This document shows, piece by piece, positions 36,411 to 45,768 of a DNA stretch of 55,296 bases; position 1 is the stretch's first letter; every line of letters starts with the position of its first letter. The notes below the pieces were generated by a model. That model saw nothing but the letters and a program-made list of their open reading frames with translations. It searched no databases and was not told the DNA's origin. Source of the DNA: Deltaproteobacteria bacterium. GTDB lineage: Bacteria; Desulfobacterota; Desulfarculia; Adiutricales; Adiutricaceae. A program made the translations under genes and the position numbers. The stretch is from NCBI GenBank assembly GCA_031273455.1, contig JAISRZ010000024.1, positions 1 through 55,296 on the forward strand, read 5' to 3'.

Positions 36411-37721
36411 TTAAGGGCCTTTTGGGTCCGACCCGGCCGCCGCGGCTGGGGCTTTGGAGGCCGGCGCGTAAGGGCTGGCCCCATCTTTGGCGGTTTTCGT
36501 GGTCACCACCAGTTCCTGAGGCTCCGGTGGGGCTAAGCTGGCCTCCGGGGTGATGGTGATGGACCCGTCCCCGATCACTGGGTAAACATGGGTGTCCGCG
36601 GCCACCTGAGTGACCTCGCCCGGAGCCACCGCGGTTTGGTTATCGCCGGGTCCGTCGGGGGCGGCGTCGCCTTTAGCGACCGCGGTTGGAGCGACCGCGG
36701 TTTGGTTATCATCGGGACCATCGGTTTCGACCTGAGCCGCCTTATCGCCTTTCCCCGGGAGTCTTAATGGGTTCCTCGTGGGAAGGTTAGGAACCTTACT
36801 GGGCGTAAGGCTCGGAGTCTTCCCCGTGGGGGGGCTCGGAGCCTGGCCCGTTGGCGGGCTCGGAGCTTTTTCCGTTGGAGGGCTCGGAACTGGCCCGGGC
36901 GCGTTCCCCTGGCCTATGGCGGTGGTGGGCGCCGGGTTAGGGGCCTCGCCCGAAGGAGCTGGACCGGTGGTGGAGCTAGGAGTCGGGCTAGGTTCCGGGC
37001 TAGCCGTTGGGCTCGGGACCGGGCAAGTTATCGCCGGACAGGCCGGGCTCGTGGCGGCCAGGGTCTCTTTGCTCGCGGGTTTTTTGGCTGGCCCTTTATC
37101 GGCGTAGATGGCCGCGGAGGCCGTGGCCTCGTCTTCGCCGCGCGGGAAGAAGGCTAAAGACTGTTTTTTTAAGACGAGCCAAGCGGCTAAATTTTGGAGC
37201 TCATAGGTGTTGGCGAAGAACCACTTTTTGTTCTCATGGACCGGAATGGACATAAACCCAGCGGCCCCAACGGCCGTTAAATCGCTGTAACCGCCGACCA
37301 CGGCCACGTGCTTGGTTCCCTCTAAACGGTCCACCAACATATCCCGGGTCTCCCCAGGCTGAAAAATGAGCCGTTCGCAACTGATTAAACCGGCGGGCGG
37401 CGTTTCCCCTTTGGCCCCCACCGAGGGGCAACTTAAAAGCTCGCCCAACCCTTGGGCTGTCGTCATATTGGCTTTAAACCAGGTTAAATCCGATAACTGG
37501 TAAAAGCAGACCGATAAAGCCGCGGGCACCCCTTCAGTGGTGTTTAAATCCCTAGAGGCCACCACGCCTAGTTTTATGGACTGGGGCGCGAAGACGTACT
37601 GGAGAGCGTCCAAAGTCTCCACCGGCGGGCCAGGCGGGGGCGCCAAAGCCTCGTTGGGATGGGAGCAACCGCTTAATAACGCGGCTAACCCCAGGATGAG
37701 AAACGCTAACCCCCGGAACAC
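36411..37721 (-). CDS. tssJ: T6SS outer membrane lipoprotein TssJ with long Pro-rich extension
   Basis: A 436-residue protein from a GTG start. The signal peptide has a lipobox LLSGC with the lipid-carrying Cys19. Residues 20-195 match TssJ/VasD (SIKLGVVASRDLNTTEG, VCFYQLSDLTWFK, QPGETRDMLVD, GTKHVAVVGGYSDL). TssJ is normally about 160-190 residues. Here a further 240 residues follow, rich in Pro/Ser/Thr/Ala, with PSPPTGKAP-like repeats and a duplicated GP-x-DNQTAVAP unit. The tail would lie in the periplasm and could reach peptidoglycan or TssM. It is 7 bp after tssG. Confidence 0.88.
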   Translation of the reverse strand: MFRGLAFLILGLAALLSGCSHPNEALAPPPGPPVETLDALQYVFAPQSIKLGVVASRDLNTTEGVPAALSVCFYQLSDLTWFKANMTTAQGLGELLSCPSVGAKGETPPAGLISCERLIFQPGETRDMLVDRLEGTKHVAVVGGYSDLTAVGAAGFMSIPVHENKKWFFANTYELQNLAAWLVLKKQSLAFFPRGEDEATASAAIYADKGPAKKPASKETLAATSPACPAITCPVPSPTASPEPSPTPSSTTGPAPSGEAPNPAPTTAIGQGNAPGPVPSPPTEKAPSPPTGQAPSPPTGKTPSLTPSKVPNLPTRNPLRLPGKGDKAAQVETDGPDDNQTAVAPTAVAKGDAAPDGPGDNQTAVAPGEVTQVAADTHVYPVIGDGSITITPEASLAPPEPQELVVTTKTAKDGASPYAPASKAPAAAAGSDPKGP

Positions 37722-37728
37722 TAAACAC

Positions 37729-38718
37729 CTAACCTACGCTCTGGTTATGCCCGCCGCGGGTCCCCGCGGCTTGACTAAAAATGATGATCTCCCGATCCTC
37801 GGGCGGGGCCAGACAAGCCCAACGCCCTAAAGATCCGTTCCGCCCCAGCCTTAAACCCGGAACCACGCCCGGGCTAAAAATGACCTTTAAGGAATAGACT
37901 AAAGGCGAGTTTAAATACCGATCCACGGTTTTCTCAAAGGCCACCCTTTGGTGGCCGCCAGGCTTTAAGGACTCAAACAAGAACCGGTCAGTCACGGGGA
38001 TGGTTAAGGAAAACTGGCCACAAACGTCTGGGGCCTTCCGGCCCAAGACCGTCCCGCCTAAGGCGTTAAACTCCCGATCCCCGCCTAAAACCAACCTTTG
38101 CTCCACCGGGATGGCCACCCAGCGTAAAACGCACTGGTTGATCTCGGTCACCGGAAAATGGAACCGCCCGGCCACAAAAGCCAAAAGCCCATCCGGGGAC
38201 CGCACTTGGGAGGCCAATAACCCTAAACAAGCTAAATCCCCCTCGTCTCGAGCCGCGGTGGCTATGGTCTCCTCATCGCCGAGGCCGATAAAGGCGTTGA
38301 TCATGGCCCAACAGTCCGGGTCTTCCACCTCCATCAGCCGGAAAGCCAGCTGGTTATGGAAAAAGGCCGTGGCGTGCAGCTGATAGCTGGGCATGGAAAT
38401 GAGGTTGACTAAAAGGCTCGAGCCATAATCCTCATTTAAAACGTCGGCTAAAATCTCCTGGGCGTAAAAGGGCGGCAAAGGCGAGGCGGCCCCGCTTAAA
38501 CCCATGAAGGTGACCGTTAAAGAGTGCCGATCGCCCAACTCCTCCACCGCCGTTAAATCCGCCGCCGGGAAGGCCAGATCCGGGGAGCTTTTAATCAACA
38601 AACCCCGGTTGATTAGGTCGTTTAAAGTCGAGTACTTATCCTGATTGGCCAACCACAAAAGGCGCAAGGCCTGAAAATAGGCGAACTTTTTGGGCTCTTT
38701 TTTCAGTTCCTCGATCAT
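37729..38718 (-). CDS. tssG: T6SS baseplate protein TssG (ImpH/VasB)
   Basis: A 329-residue protein with ATG at 38718. This start gives an ATGA overlap with the tssF stop and an N-terminus typical of the family (KKEPKKFAYFQALRLLWLA); an earlier in-frame start at 38751 would lie inside tssF. TssG forms the baseplate wedge with TssE, TssF and TssK. Family segments include VTFMGLSGAASPLPPFYAQEIL and FLG-like C-terminal region with PGVVPGLRLGRNGSLGR. Confidence 0.93.
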   Translation of the reverse strand: MIEELKKEPKKFAYFQALRLLWLANQDKYSTLNDLINRGLLIKSSPDLAFPAADLTAVEELGDRHSLTVTFMGLSGAASPLPPFYAQEILADVLNEDYGSSLLVNLISMPSYQLHATAFFHNQLAFRLMEVEDPDCWAMINAFIGLGDEETIATAARDEGDLACLGLLASQVRSPDGLLAFVAGRFHFPVTEINQCVLRWVAIPVEQRLVLGGDREFNALGGTVLGRKAPDVCGQFSLTIPVTDRFLFESLKPGGHQRVAFEKTVDRYLNSPLVYSLKVIFSPGVVPGLRLGRNGSLGRWACLAPPEDREIIIFSQAAGTRGGHNQSVG

Positions 38719-40427
38719 GTGAGCCTTTTTACGCCCAGCCTGGGGGGCCAAGTCAGATCGCGGCCCACGTTTTTAAGCTTAATGACTAAACGCGAGTAAA
38801 CGTTGATCTGATGAAAAAGGCCAAAGAAATGGTCCAAAACCTCGCCAAAAAGGCCCAAATCCCCGGTTGAGGCGAACCCTTGGGGATCCACGGTCAATTC
38901 CACCCGGCTCCCCCGGTAAGGGCGGCCCTTTAAAAAATAGTCCTCCAGCTTAATGGATAACTCTTCCACGGCCTCAATGCGCTTAGTGTTGCTAAGGACC
39001 CGGCCTAAATCCGGATCATTGGGCTGGGCGTGGAGATTTAAAATTTCCTTTAACCCCTCGACCGTCATGGTGGGGTTAATGTTGACCTGCAAATGGGAGA
39101 TAAACCGCCACAACCGCCAGTCGCTGTCAATGGGCGGGCAAGCTCGGGTGGGCGGGATGATGTTGGCGAAGGAAACCATGGAGGGCGAGGTGTCCGTGGG
39201 CAAATTGATCTCGCCGGTGCGCAAAGAGTCGGTTAAAGAGCCGTTATGGCACTTTAAGGAGGCGGTTATAGTCTCTAAGATGGGTTTATGGTCTTTACTG
39301 TAAAGAAAGCTTAAGTAATACTCCCCTTGGCCGGTGATGGGGGATATTCGCCTGATAACCCGGTAAAGCCACTGATTTTTCTTCCGGAAGGTCTCAAAGG
39401 GCTGAAAGACCCGCGTCTCGCCGTCCACCCCCCTGGAGACCACTTCCTCCACCGAGAAAACGCCCAGTTTTTCCGCTTCTTGGTCCTGGGGTTTTAACAG
39501 GTACTCGTTACTTTTATGATCGACCACGAGGGGATGGGCCGGATGGGAAAAAACGTTAATGGCCGGCACCGCGTTTAAAATAAAATCCTCCGCCCGGGCC
39601 GGGGCGAGCGGGGCGGCCAGATTGGCCAACCTAAAGCGGATGATAAAGCTTTGGTTGGTGTTTTCGGACAAGACCTTCAAACCGGTCACTTTCAGAAACA
39701 TGAGCTTCTGGGGCGAGACAAAATATTCTTGGATGAGGTTAAAGGCCAACAAAAGTTGATTGGGCAAAGCCCGCTCCTCAGGGCCAAACCCCCATAGACC
39801 CAAGCTCTCGGGGCCCAGATCAAAGACCACGCCTTGGCTCTCAATTTCCACCGTCTTAATCCGCCGCAATAAAACCCGCCTTCTTTCACAGGCTTCGGGA
39901 TAATCCCCGGCCAAGTGGAAGACCAAAGTGTTGGAGGCCCAAGACTTTAAGGGAGCCGCCGAGGTGACGGTTAAGCTAATGGAGCCTTCGCCCCCGCGAC
40001 CGTCCTCGACCTCCACCTTGGTGATGGCCGCGGGTAAAACGGTTAAAGGCGTCGTGGTGGTGAACTTGGCCGAGACCCCGTCCACGGGGATGGAGGCTAA
40101 AGCCGCCCCGGCGGGCACCAATAAAGACTCGGCGAACCCCCTGACCGGCTTAAAAGCCATGATGGTTAGACTGGGGACCGGCTGGAGAGCTGAGGGGCAG
40201 ACTAGGCGGAGTAAGGATTGGACCAGATCGGGAAAGCCATCGTTAATGGATTTGCGGACGAGGCTGGACATAAAGGCCACGCCCTCTAAGAGCCTTTCCA
40301 CGTCCGGATCGTCGCCTTTAGCCCCAAGCATGGGGGCCAAAGCCGGATTGTCGCGGGAAAACTCCGATCCCCAGACCCTTAGCTTGGCTAGCTCTTCCTG
40401 GTACAGATCCTTCAGAGCCTGACTCAT
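38715..40427 (-). CDS. tssF: T6SS baseplate protein TssF (ImpG/VasA)
   Basis: A 570-residue TssF of usual length. The N-terminus (YQEELAKLRVWGSEFSRDNPALAPMLG, DPDVERLLEGVAFMSSLVRKSINDGFPDLVQSLL) is diagnostic, as is the RG-x-R-VELTVDP block near the C-terminus. It is a major wedge component of the baseplate. The start at ATG 40427 is 53 bp after tssE, and it overlaps tssG by 4 bp. Confidence 0.95.
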   Translation of the reverse strand: MSQALKDLYQEELAKLRVWGSEFSRDNPALAPMLGAKGDDPDVERLLEGVAFMSSLVRKSINDGFPDLVQSLLRLVCPSALQPVPSLTIMAFKPVRGFAESLLVPAGAALASIPVDGVSAKFTTTTPLTVLPAAITKVEVEDGRGGEGSISLTVTSAAPLKSWASNTLVFHLAGDYPEACERRRVLLRRIKTVEIESQGVVFDLGPESLGLWGFGPEERALPNQLLLAFNLIQEYFVSPQKLMFLKVTGLKVLSENTNQSFIIRFRLANLAAPLAPARAEDFILNAVPAINVFSHPAHPLVVDHKSNEYLLKPQDQEAEKLGVFSVEEVVSRGVDGETRVFQPFETFRKKNQWLYRVIRRISPITGQGEYYLSFLYSKDHKPILETITASLKCHNGSLTDSLRTGEINLPTDTSPSMVSFANIIPPTRACPPIDSDWRLWRFISHLQVNINPTMTVEGLKEILNLHAQPNDPDLGRVLSNTKRIEAVEELSIKLEDYFLKGRPYRGSRVELTVDPQGFASTGDLGLFGEVLDHFFGLFHQINVYSRLVIKLKNVGRDLTWPPRLGVKRLT

Positions 40428-40480
40428 GGCCTTAACCCAAAATACCTTTCAAAACTGATTTTGAGCGCTTTTGCGCTGAT

Positions 40481-40882
40481 TTAGAAAACTTGGATCTGGC
40501 CATCCGGATGAATGGCCGTGGAAAAAAATAGACTCCGCTTCTCATTGGTCAATTCCACGTTGCCGGTCACGGAAAACTCCAGAACCCCGGTCTCGCGGTT
40601 GGGGGCTTTTTGAACCTCCGCGTTTTTTAAACGCGGCTCGTACTTGCGAATGACTTCAGTTAAGACGCGGGCCATTTCTTTGAAAGTGTCAATCTCGCTG
40701 TCCCCCGCCAGACTAGCCATGTCCGGCAACCCAAAGTCCGGGGCCGAGGCCGAGCTGCCTTGATGGGTGTTTAAAATTAGCCGGAGATGTTTTTCCATAG
40801 AGGCGGTTAAGGCTTCCACAAAAGTCATTTCCGCTTCCGGCCCATGGCTTTGCCGGATTCTCTCCAGGAGACGGAGTCGCAT
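40481..40882 (-). CDS. tssE: T6SS baseplate protein TssE (gp25-like)
   Basis: A 133-residue protein, homologous to phage T4 gp25. It starts with RLRLLERIRQ and includes SIEKHLRLILNTHQGSS-type region (ASMEKHLRLILNTHQGSS), PDFGLPDM, and IRKYEPRLKNAEVQ, the EPR core motif of the family. TssE nucleates sheath polymerisation at the baseplate. An ATAAGGAGCTTC ribosome binding site fixes the start. It is first in the leftward tssEFGJKLM operon. Its promoter is not obvious in the upstream gap. Confidence 0.93.
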   Translation of the reverse strand: MRLRLLERIRQSHGPEAEMTFVEALTASMEKHLRLILNTHQGSSASAPDFGLPDMASLAGDSEIDTFKEMARVLTEVIRKYEPRLKNAEVQKAPNRETGVLEFSVTGNVELTNEKRSLFFSTAIHPDGQIQVF

Positions 40883-41289
40883 TGAAGCTCCTTATAGCCC
40901 TTAAAACTCTCTTTTGTTATAACACAAAAACTGCCAATAATGAATACGGTTATAGAGAATAAATAGCGATTAAAAAATTTTTTTTCGCTCTAGCGCGTCT
41001 AGATAACCTAATAAATCAACATATTGAATCGTAATTAAAAAGCAATCTAAATATAGAGGTTATCTCAAAGACTCGTCCGCTAAAATAGCCATGGTAAAAG
41101 GGCTAAGTCATTTCTTTTAAATATTTTTTCAAAAATAAAATAATCATATTTGGAAGCCTGATAAAAATAACCTATCGCCCTAACTCTACGTAAATTTAAG
41201 TTAGACGCTTTTTTACGCTTCTTTAAAGTATTAATAAAAAACGCCTTGGTTACGCTATAGAGAAAAGACCATTAGGCGCGCTTCAACTA

Positions 41290-41318
41290 TTGACAATGGC
41301 CGCGACTATGTTTATAAC
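41290..41318 (+). promoter_or_regulatory. Orphan rightward sigma70-type promoter
   Basis: TTGACA at 41290-41295, a 17 bp spacer and TATAAC at 41313-41318. It runs toward the 3' end of the leftward vgrG gene with no rightward gene behind it. A small RNA or antisense transcript to vgrG is possible. Confidence 0.5.
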
Positions 41319-41793
41319 AACCATAGCTTAACTTTTCAGTCAATAATCCTAAAGCCTTTTCGCAAGTTTAAGGCTGATAAAATAGTTAGTTTAGTTAAAG
41401 GTTAATTGATTTTATAGTGGCTTTTGGTTCTGGTTAGTGAAATCTGGAGCCATTATCGTAAGATGCGCCTTTTAGGCGATAAGGTTTGACTTCCTCGCCC
41501 GCTAGGTTCGCTAGACTTTTTTGGCGCGCCTTAAACCAAACCCCGGCGCCTAAAACCAAAGGCGCAAGGCTCGCCAAGGGATTTGGGGGAAGATGGGCTA
41601 GGGGCCAATTGGGTCAACCGTCCTTTGGGTGGGCCGCGCTTTGGCCAACTATTGTTAAAAATAGCTAATTATTTATATTAAATCTACTGTTAGCGCTAGA
41701 TTTAAACCGCCTAACCGCGCGACTTAAAAAATAGCGATTATTGGCAATATTATGGGCTATCTTAAATAACTAATAGCTTAAATATAATTTTTA

Positions 41794-41830
41794 GCGCGAT
41801 CGCTGGCGAAACTCCGCCAAACAATCGCGC
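41794..41830. repeat. REP-like palindrome after vgrG
   Basis: A two-part stem GCGCGAT/ATCGCGC and TGGCG/CGCCA with an AAACTC loop, 42 bp past the vgrG stop. It has no T run on the leftward strand. Confidence 0.5.
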
Positions 41831-41872
41831 TTAAACTATTATTCCAGCGTAAAAACATGTTTACGGATAAAT

Positions 41873-44800
41873 TTACCTCAGCATCACCCCGACTTGTTTT
41901 AAAGAGACCGAGACGCCGGAGAAATCTAACGTCATATCAGCCTGGCTAAGGTTGATACTGCCCATGGCGGATTTAAGCGACATGGCGCCTTGGCTTTCTA
42001 TATCAACCGCGTTCGCGCCAATCTTGATCGATCCGCCTTGCTCGACCGTTAAATTAATCTTTTTTCTCCCCACGGACACGACCGCGTCTTGGTCACCAGT
42101 TATCGATACGCCTCCGCCCTTTGAGAGAAGCACGCTGGTCTTCTCGGCTACTTGAATACTCGCATATAAACCAGACAAAAGAATAGATGGAGCGCTGTCT
42201 GATTTTATATTAGCGTCACCCTGCACTAACCTAATTTCGGATTCCTGTCCAACCGCGTTGATTGCGATATCCCCATGACCAACTCCATCGTTCAAGGTTC
42301 TAAGGAGAATACCATTGTCCTTCATTTCATCCTCAACGGGTATTTGTGGCATGCATTCATTTAACAGAACGCCCATCGCGGTAAACACCGCTCCCAGAGC
42401 TATATCTTTCGCCTCGATTGGGGCCTCCTCTGGTAGCCCTTCTTTAGTTTCCGCGGTTGTCTCCAAGGCTTTTTTGGCTGTTTTGTAGACAGTGTCATAA
42501 ATACGCCCTTCAACGGCCCCGAGCCCAGCTATTAGCTGGATAGAATTCCTGGCTTTGTTGACTATGGATCCGCTAGCCACCTGACTAACCTCATCCGCCA
42601 CGCTCCTGACCATATCGCCTCGTAAAAGGACAACTTTGGCCTCTTCCAAATTCGTTTCCCAATCTGGCTCAAGTATGTCCGGGGTCAGCATTTTTTTACT
42701 GTTAGACGCGGCCGTATCTTCGCTGATCGCGAATCTTAACATGTCGCCCAAAGAGCCAGAGTGCGACTCCAAAATTAAGGGGCCATCGCTGGAAACCGAG
42801 GCGTGTTTAGCGGATCTGACCGCCACATAAGAGTGTTCGTTGGTGATGAGAATTCCTTGAGGCGGTTTAAATACGCTTTTTAAGGTGTAAAGCATGGTCA
42901 CGTCAGTGATAATCTGGGCAATGACATCTACACAGAAGGAGCCACCGTTAATGCCTTCCGAGGCTTTCTTTATTCGTAAAGCCCGAACGGTCGCTGGCCC
43001 ATCGCCGCCTTTTTCTGGATCGTAATCGTCAGTGCCTTCTCGGGCTTTATCCTCATCGTCAAGGTTTTGCCAGATTTTCTCAGCGTCTTCCGCTGCGGCC
43101 GTCAAAGAACCCAATAGTAGGCAGATGCTAGTCACGGTCAGCTCAGACGTTTTTATGGCCCGCATAGTGTTCTTAACCTCATCGTCCGCGACCGTGAGCT
43201 CGATTAAAGGCGGATGGGGCCCAATAGGCGCTCGCCTTAAATCATTGTACGCGTCATAGATGTCCACCATTTTGGAGACTAAATCCATACTGACGCTCAT
43301 CCCAGCGGCCGCTTGTTGGGCTATGACGGATGGTCTATCCACACTATCATCGCCACGATACTCCGTGCCGAAAGACGCCATATCCGTCGCGACCGTGGCC
43401 GCGTCAATGATAGTTTGGAGAATCGTGTAAAAGGCTATGAGTTTAGTGTTACTGACAGTTACGGCGTATATCGAGCCAACCTTGGCCTCCTTCTTGATGG
43501 CCGTCATATCGCCCATGTTCATAGCCAATAAGTTAACTTTGTCCGCCTCGATTAAGGCGTTGGTGGGGGAGTTGGCGGACAGGGAAATTTTGCCTCGGTT
43601 GCAGCCAGAGGATAACATCACTTTTTGTTTCCCGGGCTGCTCGTTAAACATCAAAGTCCCGCCGCCTTTGGTCCCAAAGCCAGCCATAGCGTTGGTGGTG
43701 GAGTTGACGACGTTATTGGTCTCTTTATTGGCCACCGCCCCAGAGATGACCGGGCGATCCGGGTTCCCGTCAACAAAGGTCAATAACACCTCAGTCCCAG
43801 GCGTTAAGGGGAAGTTCATGCCATAGCCCCGGCCCACATATGGTTGAGCCATACGGACCCAAGCCGAGGCCTTGCCATCGGAGCGACCGGAAAAGTCCAT
43901 GGGTAAAGCGATCTTATACCGGCCACAGCCATCGATTTCTGGCGTGGCCCCCGAGCCAGCCCCGTCAATCCAGGCGGTGACCGAGCCGGAGATCTTTTTC
44001 CTTTTGACAACGCGCCGCGGACGATAAGGGACCGAGAGCTTCTGGCAGACAACGTTATGGACAAAAGACAGATCCTCATGCCCGAGGTCAATCCCCAGCC
44101 GCGAGCTTAAAGCCCCACTTTGGGACCCAGAGAATTCCGTCCGAACCGTTAGATAACGGTCATTAAAGCCCTTCCACGGGTGTTTTTCCAAGGAAAAAGT
44201 CAAACCCGGCTTTATCCCAAACACCGGGGTGGACAGATAATAACGCCCACAATTGGCCAGGATTTCCTCTTTCCTTAAATAAGCCAGGCGAATGCCCTCG
44301 GCGGAGGTGGAGAAATTCTCCCCGTACAGATGAACCTCCCCTCGGCCCTTAGAGGAAACGGTCACATCCACATGTAAAGGCCGGTAGGGATCTTCCCAGT
44401 TGTAGTCGTCCAAGACCAGATTTTTGGGCGGAAAGGCGCTTTCCGCCCTAAAGTTATAGGCCGGCGTTTCCCCCGGCGATAAGGCTAGACCGCTCACCGC
44501 GGCGTTCCTTAGAACTATTTCCTTATCTCCGTATAGCAGGGGCTTAAACTGGACGTTATTGTCCGTGATGACCGCGATTTCGCCGTTGGGGGTCTGTTCG
44601 TACGATAAGGTCAACCCATCATGGCTTAAGGTCCGCCACACAAAATCCAAAAGATCCTCTTCATATTGAAAGACGAAATCCCGCTGCGGATAATCTTGGC
44701 CTTGGGCCTTAATCTTGACGCGATCCGCCTCCAACCCGCCGAACTTAAAACTGTCCTTTAGAATGCCCAAACAGTTGTGGTCGAGATGGATCCGGTTCTG

Positions 44801-45157
44801 GACCTGTCCTCTTAATAGACCTATATAGGGGATCATTTCCACCTCTAAATAGGTAAAGGCGTCCAACTGAGAGCCAGTGGACATTTTGTTAATAAGGCCA
44901 GTCCAAACGGTATAGCCAGCTTGGGCTCCCTCCTCATCGCTTTGGGGCGAGCCATCGGAAATGGTTAAGGAGCAGGGCGTGGCGAAAAAGTCTTCCCATT
45001 GGGCTTCCTCCAGGTCTTTACTGGGCGCCAGGAGGGTCACCTGGATATTGTACAGCTCGTTCAGACCCGACCACCCCTGGAATTTAATCACCTGGGCTTT
45101 AATGTCTTTAAAAGCTAGAAAGGAAAAATCAAAAACCGCGCGGGAAAAGTTTGCCAT
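41873..45157 (-). CDS. vgrG: T6SS spike protein VgrG (TssI) with internal insertion and extended length
   Basis: A 1,094-residue protein, longer than a plain VgrG (about 600-700). The start is ATG 45157 with GGTGAG before it. Residues 1-380 are the gp27-like part, and residues 390-500 the gp5 OB fold with PLTPGTEVLLTFVDGNPDRPVISGAV. The beta-helix begins near 510 (GGTLMFNEQPGKQKVMLSSG). A mostly helical, partly hydrophobic block of about 400 residues (570-960) follows, and then beta-helix-like repeats resume to the C-terminus (GDIAINAVGQ, GSIKIGANAVDIES). The insertion may be an effector or cargo-binding domain. The gene is leftward, under site D. Confidence 0.9.
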   Translation of the reverse strand: MANFSRAVFDFSFLAFKDIKAQVIKFQGWSGLNELYNIQVTLLAPSKDLEEAQWEDFFATPCSLTISDGSPQSDEEGAQAGYTVWTGLINKMSTGSQLDAFTYLEVEMIPYIGLLRGQVQNRIHLDHNCLGILKDSFKFGGLEADRVKIKAQGQDYPQRDFVFQYEEDLLDFVWRTLSHDGLTLSYEQTPNGEIAVITDNNVQFKPLLYGDKEIVLRNAAVSGLALSPGETPAYNFRAESAFPPKNLVLDDYNWEDPYRPLHVDVTVSSKGRGEVHLYGENFSTSAEGIRLAYLRKEEILANCGRYYLSTPVFGIKPGLTFSLEKHPWKGFNDRYLTVRTEFSGSQSGALSSRLGIDLGHEDLSFVHNVVCQKLSVPYRPRRVVKRKKISGSVTAWIDGAGSGATPEIDGCGRYKIALPMDFSGRSDGKASAWVRMAQPYVGRGYGMNFPLTPGTEVLLTFVDGNPDRPVISGAVANKETNNVVNSTTNAMAGFGTKGGGTLMFNEQPGKQKVMLSSGCNRGKISLSANSPTNALIEADKVNLLAMNMGDMTAIKKEAKVGSIYAVTVSNTKLIAFYTILQTIIDAATVATDMASFGTEYRGDDSVDRPSVIAQQAAAGMSVSMDLVSKMVDIYDAYNDLRRAPIGPHPPLIELTVADDEVKNTMRAIKTSELTVTSICLLLGSLTAAAEDAEKIWQNLDDEDKAREGTDDYDPEKGGDGPATVRALRIKKASEGINGGSFCVDVIAQIITDVTMLYTLKSVFKPPQGILITNEHSYVAVRSAKHASVSSDGPLILESHSGSLGDMLRFAISEDTAASNSKKMLTPDILEPDWETNLEEAKVVLLRGDMVRSVADEVSQVASGSIVNKARNSIQLIAGLGAVEGRIYDTVYKTAKKALETTAETKEGLPEEAPIEAKDIALGAVFTAMGVLLNECMPQIPVEDEMKDNGILLRTLNDGVGHGDIAINAVGQESEIRLVQGDANIKSDSAPSILLSGLYASIQVAEKTSVLLSKGGGVSITGDQDAVVSVGRKKINLTVEQGGSIKIGANAVDIESQGAMSLKSAMGSINLSQADMTLDFSGVSVSLKQVGVMLR

Positions 45158-45464
45158 ATCGCTCACCAAAAAGGGCCTTTAGGCCTACTGTAATTATGAT
45201 CGTCTTATTGTAACTTTAAAACTAATTTGTTACGCGTTAAATATACGCGTTGTAGCGGTTACGCCAGGATAATATTGATAATATTTGTTATAAACGCCAA
45301 AATTTACCTTAATCGTTTGAAGGCGCCGGTAACCATTGGCCCGAAAAAGCCCGCGACTTAGCCTCGCCTTTCGGGCTAACTAGCCCTAACTATTTAGCTT
45401 TTCGCGTCAAAAATTTTGCCTTAGGCCCCTTACGCCCCAACGGTTATATCCCTATAGAATTGAA

Positions 45465-45525
45465 ATTGATTCTATTTCTCAATCGTAATAAGAATTTTTA
45501 TACCCTCTTCTTCTGACCCTGTCAA
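45465..45525 (-). promoter_or_regulatory. vgrG promoter with Fur-box-like operator (site D)
   Basis: On the leftward strand TTGACA (45525-45520), 17 bp, TATAAA (45502-45497), then the near-palindrome ATTGATTCTATTTCTCAAT at 45465-45483, with a second overlapping match ATTGAAATTGATTCTATTT at 45459-45477. It is about 310 bp before vgrG. Confidence 0.65.
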
Positions 45526-45696
45526 CCTTTTTATCCACTAGGGCCAAAGGCTTTTTTCCTAACTTTCTTTTAAAAAATTAGTTAAACAATTATTATTCGC
45601 TAATAACTACGGTTCAAGATAGTTAGACTTTGGCCTTGGATTTTAAGATGGCCCTTACCTCTTCCTTTGACGCGTTTTAGCGGGGATTGATAAGGT

Positions 45697-45768
45697 TTAA
45701 TTCTTTAGCCGACTTAAGCTAAAAACGACTATCACGACCAAAACTACAAAAAACACTATTTTACTCAT
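45697..45768 (-). CDS. Possible 23-residue single-pass membrane peptide
   Basis: ATG 45768 to TAA 45697 encodes MSKIVFFVVLVVIVVFSLSRLKN: a charged start, a 14-residue hydrophobic core rich in Val/Ile/Phe, and a basic end, as in known small membrane proteins. AAGGGG lies 8 nt before the start. An operator-like sequence (45799-45817, 15 of 19 matches to site B) lies just upstream. No homologue is known to me. Chance occurrence of so short a frame cannot be excluded. Confidence 0.4.
   Translation of the reverse strand: MSKIVFFVVLVVIVVFSLSRLKN

Larger units (their letters stand above)
40883..41872. other. 990 bp gap between tssE and vgrG
   Basis: An AT-rich gap. It holds a strong rightward promoter (41290-41318), a palindrome near the vgrG end (41794-41830), and, in the right part, a GC-richer stretch with a 60-codon rightward frame (41486-41668) that lacks a ribosome binding site and family likeness. 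No Fur-box-like site with a promoter was found before tssE. Confidence 0.4.

Noticed and set aside
41486-41668. A 60-codon rightward open frame in the gap between tssE and vgrG
   Set aside because: No ribosome binding site, composition biased to Ala/Gly/Arg/Pro as in a random GC-rich stretch, and no family likeness.
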